Below, in pieces: positions 10,106-17,617 of a stretch of 64,000 nt of DNA (the first letter of the stretch is position 1; each line of letters begins with the position of its first letter). The notes beneath the pieces were generated by a model. It was not told the origin of the DNA, did no database searches, and was given only the letters and a program-made list of their open reading frames with translations. The translations under genes were made by a program, and so were the position numbers. The stretch covers positions 2,480,001 to 2,544,000 of the forward strand of contig NZ_VFPP01000001.1 in the NCBI RefSeq assembly GCF_006716745.1, in the 5' to 3' direction. Source of the stretch: Saccharothrix saharensis (GTDB taxonomy: Bacteria; Actinomycetota; Actinomycetes; Mycobacteriales; Pseudonocardiaceae).

Positions 10106-10452
10106 CGCAGGCCTCCAAAAGGTGTGCCGTCGTTCGGACGTGATCCGACCGTAGGGCGCGCGTAACCTGGCGACAACGGCCGATCGGCTGCTTTGCCCGA
10201 GCCTTCGGCTGTCCGCAGCTCACGGGCGGTCCACAGAGGAACGGCGGCGGGTGTCGGGTCCAGGTGGCGAGGTGCTGCGCGCGGGCGCGGGCCACGTCGG
10301 CCTCGGCGGGGTCACCGGTCGGCCGGGCGAGCGGCGGTCCGCCACCGGCGGTGACCACGCGGTTCACCCTTACGTCGCAACGAAATTGGCATATCAGTGC
10401 AGCTCAGCGGGTATCCGAAGCTCCCCCACCCGGTTCGACGAGGAGCAGGATC
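10106..10452. other. Divergent intergenic region
   Basis: About 350 bases between the esterase start and the small-peptide genes. The only AT-rich patch is near 10376-10400 (around TTGGCATATCAG), a plausible place for the rightward promoter of the peptide pair. Nothing else is recognisable. Confidence 0.4.
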
Positions 10453-10488
10453 ATGGGCACCTCAACCTGTTGTGACGGGAGGTCGTGA
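10453..10488 (+). CDS. Putative 11-residue Cys-Cys leader or signal peptide
   Basis: ATG GGC ACC TCA ACC TGT TGT GAC GGG AGG TCG TGA encodes MGTSTCCDGRS. It is preceded by an AGGAGCAGG ribosome site at the right distance. Its stop codon shares one base with the ATG of the next gene (TGATG), so translation of the two must be coupled. It could be a real short peptide, a translational coupler, or a cysteine-responsive attenuator like the polycysteine short ORFs described in mycobacteria. Short ORFs arise by chance easily, so this rests on the ribosome site and exact overlap only. Confidence 0.4.
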   Translation: MGTSTCCDGRS

Positions 10489-10667
10489 TGGCGCAGTCGC
10501 GGGACCTGATCGACATCCGCAGCGGAGACCTCTTCCACCAACCCGTCCCCTACGGCCTGGTGTACCCGACGTGCACGGCGGACGGCGAAGCGCCACCGAG
10601 CCAGCGCGGCCGCACCTGGGAACACCTGATCGCGTCGGGCCGCGTCCTCGAACCGATGTCCCGGTGA
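10488..10667 (+). CDS. Small protein of unknown function (59 aa)
   Basis: 59 aa from the ATG at 10488, with GGGAGG 5 bases upstream inside the preceding micro-ORF. The sequence is hydrophilic, with no signal peptide or membrane helix; recognisable stretches are RSGDLFHQPVPYGLVYPTCT, with one Cys, and a Trp-containing C-terminus (RTWEHLIASGRVLEP). I do not recognise a family. It is followed by a strong terminator, so it appears to end a two-gene unit with the micro-peptide. It faces the large AfsR-type regulator, which is transcribed towards it. Third-position GC is actinomycete-like, and the ribosome site supports a real gene. Confidence 0.6.
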   Translation: MAQSRDLIDIRSGDLFHQPVPYGLVYPTCTADGEAPPSQRGRTWEHLIASGRVLEPMSR

Positions 10668-10686
10668 GTCGCGGCAGCTGTCCCCC

Positions 10687-10720
10687 AACGGGGCCGTGGG
10701 CAACCGCCCGCGGCCCCGTT
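10687..10720. terminator. Bidirectional hairpin terminator
   Basis: AACGGGGCCG pairs with CGGCCCCGTT (10 bp), with an inner GGGC/GCCC stem, giving an almost fully paired 34-base hairpin between the convergent 59-aa gene and the AfsR-type gene. It can serve both strands. Confidence 0.75.
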
Positions 10721-10797
10721 CTCGTTGTGGGGCAAGGAAGACCGAACGCTCGGTGACCGCCGGGTCCGCGCTCCGCCCGGCGCTGGGCGAGGCCGGA

Positions 10798-13722
10798 TCA
10801 CCGACTGACCGCCGCCGCGCACACCGGGCACCCCGGCACCGCCCGGTCCGGCACACCGAGCACCTCGTACCCCTCCGCCGCCGCGCGCCACGACCGCGCC
10901 GCCGAACCGTGCCGTCCCAGCGCGCACTCCGCGCGGGCCACCCCGTGGTGCCCGCGCGCCCGCTCGTACGGGCCGCCGAGCCGCCGGGAGTGCTCGAAGT
11001 GCCGCAACGCCGACTCCGGCTCGCCGGTCGCCAGGCGCAGCAGCCCCAACCGGTACCGCACCTCGCCCAGCAACGGCGGGTCGCCGGCCAGGACGCCGAC
11101 CGCGAGCGCCGCGTCGAGGTGGTCGCGGGCCTGGCTCAACGCGCCGCGCTCCAGGTGCACCGACCCGAGCCCGCACAACGCCTCCCCCTCGTGCCGCTGG
11201 TCGCCGAGCTCGCGGAACCGGACCAGGGCGTCGCGGTAGTGCGCGGCCGCGCGGTCGGGTTCGCCCGCCTGCCGGTGCACGTGCCCGAGGTTGAGGGTGG
11301 CGGCGGCCACGCCGAACCGGTGGGCCAGCTTCTCGAACACGGTCAGGGCCCGTTGGCCGTGGTCGAGCGCGCGGGCCGGGTCGCCGAGCCGGAGGTGGAA
11401 CCCGCCGAGCGCGGTGTGGGCGACCGCCTCGCCGAACGCGTCGTCCTGGTGCAGCCGCAGCGCCAGCACCCGGTCGCCGTGCTCGACCGCCTCCCGGTAG
11501 TGGCCGGTCAGGTAGTGCACGATCGCGATGTTGGTCGACGTCCGCGCCGCGCTCGCGTCGTCGCCGAGCTCCTCCCACAGCACCGACGCCTGCTCGTAGG
11601 CGTGCAACGCGTCGGTGTGCCGTTGGGCGGTCTGGTGGGCGACGCCGAGGCCGTTCAGCATCGCGGCCTGCGCGCGGGCGTCGCCGAGGGCCCGCGCGGA
11701 CGCCAAGCCCACTTCGTGCGCGGCGGTCCAGTCGTCCACCAGGCCGAGGGTGAACCAGTGCCGCCACACCGCGTCCGGCAGGCGCCACGCGTGCTCGTGC
11801 AGGCCGGACGCGGCGGCGAGGCGGGTGGCCGCGACCAGGTTGCGGCGTTCGGCCTCCAGCCACCCGGCCGCGGCGTCGCGGTCGGGTGGATCCGCGCCCG
11901 TCTCGACCGCGGCCACCGCCTTCGCCGCCCGGTCCAGGTACCAGTCCAGCACCCGGACCGCGGCGGCGCGCCCCTCCTCCGGGTCGGCCAGCTCGGCGGC
12001 GTACACGCGCAGCAGGTCGTGCAGCCGGTACCGGTCGAGCCCGACCTCCTCGACCAGGTGACCGGCGGCCAGCACGGCGAGCCGGTGGTGGACCTCCGCG
12101 CCGGCCGCCGCCGCGGCGGCCTCGGCGTCGAAGTCCGGGCCGGGCAACGCGCCGAGCCGGCGGAACAGCGACGCCACGTCGGGCGGCAACGCCCGGTAGG
12201 ACCAGGAGAACACGGCCCGCACCGCCGCGGACGGGTCGTCCGGCGGTGACAATAGGTCGATCCGCCGCGTCTCGTCGGCCAACTGGTCGGCCAGCGCCGC
12301 CAACCTCACCGACGGCCGCCGCACCGCCCGGTGCGCCACCACCCGCAACGCCAGCGGCAGCCCGCCGCACAGGTCGACCAGGCGCGCCGCGGCGGCCGGC
12401 TCACCGTCCACCCGCCGGCCGAGCACGCCCCGCAGCAACGACACGCCCTCCTCGGTCGACATCGGCGCGACGGCGACCGGGTGCGCGCCGTCGCGGGCGG
12501 CGAGGCCGGCGAGCTCGGCGCGACTGGTCACCAGCACGGCGCAGCCGGGCGCGCCGGGCAGCAGCGGGCGGACCTGCTCGGCCGACCGGGCGTTGTCCAG
12601 CACGAGCAGGACGCGCCGGTCGGCCAGCAGGGACCGGCACAACGCCGACCGCTCGGCCTCGCTCTCCGGCACGTGGTCGCGGTGCACGCCCAACGCCCGC
12701 AGGAACTCACCCAGCACCGCGCGCGGCGGCACGGGTTCACCCTCGCCGTGACCGCCCAGGTCGACGTAGAGCTGTCCGTCGGGGAACCGGTCGGCCGCCC
12801 GGTGCGCCCACCGCAGCGCGAGCGCCGTCTTGCCCACCCCGGGGATGCCGACCAGCGCGACCAGCACCGGCCCGGCGGCGGGCACGGCGAGCAGGTCGTC
12901 CAGCACCGCCAGGTGGTCCTCCCGCGCCACGAGGTCACCGGCCGGCGGCAGTTGCCGCGGCGTCGGCGTGGCGACCGCCGCCGGGGTGTCCGCGTCGTCG
13001 AGCAGCCGCTGGTGCAGGTGGCGCAGGTCCGCGCCCGGCTCGACGCCCGCCTGCTCGACCAGCAGCCCGCGCAACCGCCGGTAGACCTCCAACGCCTCCA
13101 CCCGCCGCCCGCACCGGTGCAGGGCCAGCATCAGCGCGGCCGCCACGCGTTCCCGCCCGGGGTGCTCGGCGGCCAGCGCGGTCAGCTCCCCCACCACGTC
13201 GTGGTGGCGGCCCAGCTCCAGGTCCGCCTCCACCCGGTCCTCGAGCGCGGCCAGCCGCTCCTCCGCCAGCGCGACCACGAGCCGGTTGCGCAGCGGACCG
13301 TCCGCCGTGTCGGCCAGCGGCGCGCCGCGCCACTCCGCCAACGCCGCCGCGAGCAGCCGACGCCGCACCGCCACGTCCGCGCTCGCCCGCGCCCGTGCCG
13401 CCGCCTCCCGGAACCGGTGCAGGTCGACGTCGTCCGGGTCGATGTCGAGCCGGTACCCGCCGCCCGTGCCGACCAGCGCCACGCCCGGCCCGGCCAGCAG
13501 CTTGCGCAACCGCGACACGTACACCTGCACCGTGCCGCGGGCGGTGGCGGGCGGCACGTCCCACAGCGCCTCGGCCAACCGCGCCACCGGCACCACGCGC
13601 CCGGCCTCCGACGCCAGCACCGCCAACACGCACCGCAACTGCGGACCGGGCACGGCGACGAGCCGTTCCCCGTGCGCCACCTCGACCGGACCCAGGACCG
13701 CAACCCGCACCATGCCCCCCAT
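10798..13722 (-). CDS. AfsR/SARP-family regulator: OmpR-type DNA-binding + BTAD + NB-ARC ATPase + TPR
   Basis: 974 aa from an ATG at 13722; a second ATG at 13713 would start at MVRVAVLGPVEV, and neither has a clear ribosome site. Residues about 5-95 are the winged-helix DNA-binding domain, 98-245 the bacterial transcriptional activation domain, about 260-560 an NB-ARC ATPase with Walker A GIPGVGKT (292-299), Walker B VLLVLDNAR and the GLPLALRVVA motif, and the remainder a stack of tetratricopeptide repeats (e.g. AAATLNLGHVHRQAGEPDRA). This is the AfsR layout, typical of pathway-linked or global regulators of antibiotic production in actinomycetes. No biosynthetic cluster is visible beside it. 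The C-terminus ends with an unusual CPVC pair. Confidence 0.92.
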   Translation of the reverse strand: MGGMVRVAVLGPVEVAHGERLVAVPGPQLRCVLAVLASEAGRVVPVARLAEALWDVPPATARGTVQVYVSRLRKLLAGPGVALVGTGGGYRLDIDPDDVDLHRFREAAARARASADVAVRRRLLAAALAEWRGAPLADTADGPLRNRLVVALAEERLAALEDRVEADLELGRHHDVVGELTALAAEHPGRERVAAALMLALHRCGRRVEALEVYRRLRGLLVEQAGVEPGADLRHLHQRLLDDADTPAAVATPTPRQLPPAGDLVAREDHLAVLDDLLAVPAAGPVLVALVGIPGVGKTALALRWAHRAADRFPDGQLYVDLGGHGEGEPVPPRAVLGEFLRALGVHRDHVPESEAERSALCRSLLADRRVLLVLDNARSAEQVRPLLPGAPGCAVLVTSRAELAGLAARDGAHPVAVAPMSTEEGVSLLRGVLGRRVDGEPAAAARLVDLCGGLPLALRVVAHRAVRRPSVRLAALADQLADETRRIDLLSPPDDPSAAVRAVFSWSYRALPPDVASLFRRLGALPGPDFDAEAAAAAAGAEVHHRLAVLAAGHLVEEVGLDRYRLHDLLRVYAAELADPEEGRAAAVRVLDWYLDRAAKAVAAVETGADPPDRDAAAGWLEAERRNLVAATRLAAASGLHEHAWRLPDAVWRHWFTLGLVDDWTAAHEVGLASARALGDARAQAAMLNGLGVAHQTAQRHTDALHAYEQASVLWEELGDDASAARTSTNIAIVHYLTGHYREAVEHGDRVLALRLHQDDAFGEAVAHTALGGFHLRLGDPARALDHGQRALTVFEKLAHRFGVAAATLNLGHVHRQAGEPDRAAAHYRDALVRFRELGDQRHEGEALCGLGSVHLERGALSQARDHLDAALAVGVLAGDPPLLGEVRYRLGLLRLATGEPESALRHFEHSRRLGGPYERARGHHGVARAECALGRHGSAARSWRAAAEGYEVLGVPDRAVPGCPVCAAAVSR

Positions 13723-13760
13723 GACGGCAGAAACTAGTCATCCCGGCGCACCGGAAACAG

Positions 13761-13793
13761 CCTGTCCGGCTGTCCGGACGTGTCCCGGACAGG
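13761..13793. promoter_or_regulatory. Candidate SARP/autoregulatory operator
   Basis: A 9-bp inverted repeat (CCTGTCCGG ... CCGGACAGG, 15-base spacer), within which TGTCCGG appears at 13763 and 13771 and TGTCCCGG at 13781. The repeats lie in the 145-bp gap shared by the AfsR-type gene and the methyltransferase. SARP proteins bind short direct repeats, so this is a reasonable target; no binding evidence exists. Confidence 0.4.
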
Positions 13794-13867
13794 CCCGCGG
13801 CCGAAACCGCGTGACCGTCGGTGGTGATCGGTAGGCTGCCGGTGCGGACCACAGCGGAGGAGGCCGA

Positions 13868-15028
13868 GTGACGGCGAGCGACGGGCGCCTGGTCGGTGAC
13901 CTGGCCAAGGCCATCGACGAGTCGGACTTCGCCTGGTCGCTGGTGCTCGTGGGCGAGGACCAGCGCGACAAGCTGGCCGCGCTGACCGGCGACCTGCTGG
14001 GCAAGCCGTCGTCCAACGGCGACGGCAAGCAGATCACCTCCGGCTACGCCTACTGGGGCATCGGGCCGACGATCGCCTGGGCGCACGCCTGCGCCGACCC
14101 GTTCTACCTGGTGATGAAGCAGAGCCTGGACTCGTTCACCCGCCGCTGGGGCCGGGTGCGCGGCCGGGTCGGCGAGGGTTTCCACCACGTCAGCTTCGGC
14201 GTCGGCACCGGCCACAAGGACCGGCTGATCCTCGAGCACCTGCTGGAGCACAACCAGGACCTGCTCTACCTGCCGGTGGACATGAGCTCGGAGATGCTGC
14301 GGCTGGGCACCCGGGAGGCCACCCACCGGGTCGGCCCGCGCGGGCACCGGGTCGTGCCGGTGCAGCTCGACTTCTCCATCACCGACAACCTCGCCGAGCT
14401 GCGCGACCTGGTCCACCGGCTGGTCGGCGACGAGCCGGTGCTGTACTCCCTGCTGGGCAACACGCTGGCCAACTTCGACCACGACGACGAGCTGCTGGCG
14501 AACCTGACCGCGCTGGCCCGGCCGCAGGACCGGTTCCTGCTGGAGGTCGCCACCACCGAGGCGCTCAGCGACGACCTGGCCCGCGACGCGGTCGAGGAGT
14601 ACTCCCGCAGCCGCGCGTACCGCGAGTTCGTCACCAGCGCCCTGCTGCACAACACCGACCTGACGATCACCGTCGACGCCGTGCAGTTCCGCGGCTCCGT
14701 CGAGGGCGACCGGGCGCTGAAGGTCAAGGTCGTCTACCAGAACCAGACCGGCGACGACATCCTGATGATGCTGCCCGACCGCACCAGGGTCGCGTTCCCC
14801 GACCGCGACACCATCCGCCTCTACCTGACCCGCAAGTACGCGCGCCGGGCGTTGGACGGCATCGTCCGCGCGGCCGGGATGCGCAAGGTCACCGGCACCC
14901 ACTCCGACTTCGCCGTGCCGCGCTCGGCCCAGGGGTTCGGCATGGACCTGCTGCTGCTCGCCCCCGGCGACCCGGTGCCCGCGCCGCGACCGGATGACGA
15001 CGTGGCCCGCGTCATCTGGGAGAACTGA
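13868..15028 (+). CDS. EgtD-like (Methyltransf_33) histidine-type N-methyltransferase homologue
   Basis: 386 aa from a GTG at 13868 with a strong GGAGGAGG ribosome site. The SAM-binding core resembles the L-histidine N-alpha-methyltransferase family: FGVGTGHKDRLILEHLL (glycine-rich motif I), DLLYLPVDMSSEMLR (motif II, SAM ribose acidic residue), LLGNTLANFD and RFLLEVATTEAL. Standalone EgtD is usually about 320 aa, so this is longer, and no egtB/egtC-like neighbour is present. I therefore do not call it ergothioneine synthesis. It may modify a histidine-like or other amino acid substrate in an unknown pathway. It is divergent from the AfsR-type regulator, sharing a repeat-rich promoter, and is followed after 5 bases by a small membrane protein, probably in one operon. 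Confidence 0.75.
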   Translation: MTASDGRLVGDLAKAIDESDFAWSLVLVGEDQRDKLAALTGDLLGKPSSNGDGKQITSGYAYWGIGPTIAWAHACADPFYLVMKQSLDSFTRRWGRVRGRVGEGFHHVSFGVGTGHKDRLILEHLLEHNQDLLYLPVDMSSEMLRLGTREATHRVGPRGHRVVPVQLDFSITDNLAELRDLVHRLVGDEPVLYSLLGNTLANFDHDDELLANLTALARPQDRFLLEVATTEALSDDLARDAVEEYSRSRAYREFVTSALLHNTDLTITVDAVQFRGSVEGDRALKVKVVYQNQTGDDILMMLPDRTRVAFPDRDTIRLYLTRKYARRALDGIVRAAGMRKVTGTHSDFAVPRSAQGFGMDLLLLAPGDPVPAPRPDDDVARVIWEN

Positions 15029-15033
15029 CCGCG

Positions 15034-15594
15034 ATGACCCGCGTCGCGATCACGGCGCTCACGTTCGGCGCGCTCGCGGTGGCCATGGCGTTGGGCGTGA
15101 GCTGGCTCGTCGTGTCCCCGCCGGGCGAGCGCTGGGAACCGGCGGTGAACTCGCTGGCCCTGCTCGCGGGCATCACCGGCATCTTCGCCGAGCGCTGGGC
15201 CTCGCAGCGCGAGCAGCGCAACCAGGCGCTCGACTCCATCCGCCTGGAGATGGCCCGCAACCGGGAAACCCTGGACGGCGAGGCCTTCAACGCCACCGGC
15301 TCCCGCGCCCGACGCGTCTACCCGCGCCTGGTCCAGTCGGCGGTCGACACCGCGCTGTCCTCGGGATCGCTCAGCCCGCACCGCGACGCCGACCTGATCG
15401 ACCTGCTGCACCGCTGGCGCACCGCCGTCGCGTCGGTCAACCGGAGACTCGAGCTGACCGAGATGCTGGTGTTCACCAGCCCGTCCGACGAGAAGGCGGA
15501 GCAGTTCCACGCCGCCCTGCACAGCGCCACCAGCTTCTTCCAGGGCGTCCGCACCCTGCTGGACGAAACGCAGGCCTACGTCAGCTCGCGGTGA
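15034..15594 (+). CDS. Small two-helix membrane protein of unknown function
   Basis: 186 aa from an ATG 5 bases after the methyltransferase stop. Two hydrophobic segments (about residues 4-27 and 38-52) form a hairpin at the N-terminus, followed by a cytoplasmic, mostly helical region with coiled-coil character (ERWASQREQRNQALDSIRLE) and a long helical tail. The layout resembles actinobacterial membrane proteins with a phage-type or scaffold-like cytosolic tail, but I do not recognise the family. Operonic position suggests it serves the methyltransferase. Its last 14 bases overlap the end of the convergent DUF6292-like gene. Confidence 0.7.
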   Translation: MTRVAITALTFGALAVAMALGVSWLVVSPPGERWEPAVNSLALLAGITGIFAERWASQREQRNQALDSIRLEMARNRETLDGEAFNATGSRARRVYPRLVQSAVDTALSSGSLSPHRDADLIDLLHRWRTAVASVNRRLELTEMLVFTSPSDEKAEQFHAALHSATSFFQGVRTLLDETQAYVSSR

Positions 15595-15940
15595 GCAGCT
15601 CCCGACCGTCGTGCACCAGGCGCAACCCGTCGACCCAACGCGCCACCGCCGCGGGCTCCGGCCGCACCGGCCCGCGCAACCGCGCCAGCACGAACGGCGG
15701 CTCGGAGCTGTCGCTCTCCACCGCCACCGACCAGCCGCGACCCTCGTCCCAGAGCAGCGCCACGTCCCGGTCCGCGAACCCCGGCAGGTGACCGTCCAGC
15801 GCCAGGTAGGCACCCAGCCGGGAGCCGTCGGAGTGCACGAACGAGCACTCACCGCTGAGCCCGAGCGCCCGCGTCACGTCCGACACGTAGGCCAACAGCG
15901 CGCGTACCGCGCCTTCGTCATCGAATTCCCAGTCCACCAC
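15581..15940 (-). CDS. DUF6292-family protein
   Basis: About 119 aa. I place the start at the GTG at 15940 (VVDWEFDDEG); a GTG at 15967 in the same frame would add 9 residues. The sequence AVRALLAYVSDVTRALGL, followed by LGAYLALDGHLPGFADRDVALLWDEGRGWSVA and LRGPVRPEPAAVARWV, matches the small cytosolic DUF6292 family that is frequent in Pseudonocardiaceae. Function is unknown. The invariant pattern is an N-terminal amphipathic helix, a strand-rich middle containing the Trp-Asp-Glu turn, and a C-terminal helix. It overlaps the convergent membrane gene by 14 bases. Confidence 0.7.
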   Translation of the reverse strand: MVDWEFDDEGAVRALLAYVSDVTRALGLSGECSFVHSDGSRLGAYLALDGHLPGFADRDVALLWDEGRGWSVAVESDSSEPPFVLARLRGPVRPEPAAVARWVDGLRLVHDGRELLTAS

Positions 15941-16045
15941 GCACCACCGTCCCCGCCCCCGAAGCACCGGTCCGCGCCGACTACCCGACGCGTTCCGGGG
16001 TAGCCCGACCGTGGAGTTCCAAAACCCGTACGTTCCGACTTCTTC

Positions 16046-16567
16046 TCAGGGCCGGGGCGTCCGCACCGCGATCCCCGCGATGTCGTCCAGGTACTCGGCC
16101 GTGAACCCACCCACCACGTTCTCCGCCTCCGCGATCACCACCGTCACCCCGTCGACCACGTCCGAGTCGTAGTTGTGCGCTGTGAACGGAACGTCCTCGA
16201 CCTGCACCAACGCCCCCGTCAACGGCGTGATGTCCCCCGTCCCGTGCACGTCCTCGAGCTCCTTGAACCGCCGCGCCGCCTCCCGATCCCCGAACTCCAC
16301 CCACGCCACGAACACCACCGCCGTACTACCGGCGTCGTCCGTGACGGTGAAGATCATCCGCTCCAACCCGGCACAGGGCACCACCCGCAACAACTCCTGC
16401 ACCTGCCCGAACGAGTGCGAAACGCACTCCCCGTCCGCCCTCGTCGCCCGATCCACCACCCTCAACCCCCGATCCCGCCACATCTCATCGGGCTCGACGC
16501 CGCCGGCAACCCCCACCGCCAACACCCCGACCACCGCCGCCACCGCGACCACCCCACCAGCCCCCAC
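16046..16567 (-). CDS. Membrane-anchored hypothetical protein
   Basis: About 173 aa if started at the GTG at 16567, which has GGAGG 8 bases upstream; in-frame GTGs up to 16651 are possible. The N-terminus is a single Gly/Val/Ala-rich transmembrane segment. The rest, starting near EPDEMWRDRGLRVVD, is a soluble domain probably outside the cell, with two Cys (DGECVSHSF and VVPCAGLE) that could form a disulfide. I recognise no family. The codon use and ribosome site support a gene. No neighbour points to a role. Confidence 0.6.
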   Translation of the reverse strand: MGAGGVVAVAAVVGVLAVGVAGGVEPDEMWRDRGLRVVDRATRADGECVSHSFGQVQELLRVVPCAGLERMIFTVTDDAGSTAVVFVAWVEFGDREAARRFKELEDVHGTGDITPLTGALVQVEDVPFTAHNYDSDVVDGVTVVIAEAENVVGGFTAEYLDDIAGIAVRTPRP

Positions 16568-16722
16568 CGCCGCCACCTCCACCCACCCAACCGACACCTG
16601 CCCCACTGATACCCGCCGACACCCACCCCACCCACATCGGACCCCCCACATCCCCGCGAGGCCCCATGTCGAATCGAGCCGGACCGGACCAGCGAGCCGC
16701 CCTCAACCGCGAGCCGCCCTGA

Positions 16723-17583
16723 TCACGACCCGAACGCCGCCACCACCGCCGCCATGTCCGCCCCTTCCCCCACCCTCTCCGACGCCACCCGGTAGTGCTC
16801 CCCCAACACGCGCATCAACCGGTCATCCGTCCCCGCCACCGCCATCGCCGCCAAGATCAACCCGCTGTCCTTGACCGCCCCGTCCACCCCGAACGACGGC
16901 GGGAACTCACCGTCGATCATCGCCCTCCCCTTGGCCTGCGCATAGGTGCTGTCCACCGGCCCACCCGCGATGACCTCCAGGAACGCGTCGGGATCCAACC
17001 CCAACCCCCGCGTCAACGCCACCGCCTGCGCCGTCGCCGCCGTGATCGACAGCACCCACGAGTTGGCCGCCAACTTCAACCGCTGGCCGTCCCCGGCCCG
17101 TTCCCCCGCCCACACCGTGCGCACACCGATCGCGTCGAACACCGGCGCGACGGCCTCCCGCACCTCGACCGGCCCCGCCGCGAGCACCGTCAACGTCCCC
17201 TGCTCCGCCGGCGCACGCGTACCGAGCACGGGCGCGTCCACGAGCGGCACGCCGTACATGGCCGCCAGCTCCGCCAGGTGCTCGATCCCGGCCAACCCGA
17301 CCGTGCCGCACTGCACCCACACCGCGCCGTCCGCCGCCGGCACCGACGGCAACGCCTCCGCCATCACCCCGGCCGTCGCGTCCGCGTCGAACAGCATGGT
17401 GATCACGACGTCGGCGCCGACGACCGCGCTCTTCGGGTCCTCGGCGACCACCGCGCCCTCGTCGGCCAGCGGCCGGGCCTTGGCCGCGCTCCGGTTCCAC
17501 ACCACCACGTCCATCTTGGACCGCAGGAGGCTCCGCGCCATCCCGGCGCCCATCAGACCCGTGCCCAGCACCACCACGCGCAT
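16723..17583 (-). CDS. NAD(P)-dependent beta-hydroxyacid dehydrogenase (3-hydroxyisobutyrate dehydrogenase family)
   Basis: 286 aa from an ATG at 17583. The N-terminal Rossmann domain begins at once with VVVLGTGLMGAGMARSLL (GxGxMGxxMA dinucleotide motif). A substrate-binding signature (WVQCGTVGL; usual form DxSTxxP) is degenerate. The catalytic Lys lies in GDGQRLKLAANSW (usual GxGxxxKxxNN), and the C-terminal helical domain carries the KDSGL motif. Family members oxidise 3-hydroxyisobutyrate, tartronate semialdehyde, or glyoxylate-type substrates, or act as imine reductases; which one is not readable. Cytosolic, tandem with the amidase gene upstream (35-base gap). Confidence 0.88.
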   Translation of the reverse strand: MRVVVLGTGLMGAGMARSLLRSKMDVVVWNRSAAKARPLADEGAVVAEDPKSAVVGADVVITMLFDADATAGVMAEALPSVPAADGAVWVQCGTVGLAGIEHLAELAAMYGVPLVDAPVLGTRAPAEQGTLTVLAAGPVEVREAVAPVFDAIGVRTVWAGERAGDGQRLKLAANSWVLSITAATAQAVALTRGLGLDPDAFLEVIAGGPVDSTYAQAKGRAMIDGEFPPSFGVDGAVKDSGLILAAMAVAGTDDRLMRVLGEHYRVASERVGEGADMAAVVAAFGS

Positions 17584-17617
17584 GGGCCCAACATTCCACC
17601 AAGGACGGTGGACCGCA

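Noticed and set aside
11886-13724. Very long rightward open frame within the AfsR-type gene
   Set aside because: Almost only Pro/Arg/Ala; an antisense artefact of high GC. The leftward frame has complete motifs.
10798-15594. A natural-product biosynthetic cluster around the AfsR-type regulator
   Set aside because: No synthase, tailoring enzyme set, or RiPP maturation enzyme is visible within reach; the regulator alone is not enough.
16540-16640. Repetitive CCACC/GCC-rich tract that could look like a repeat array
   Set aside because: It is low-complexity sequence from the Val/Gly-rich membrane helix of the 16046-16567 gene; no regular unit or spacers, so no CRISPR.
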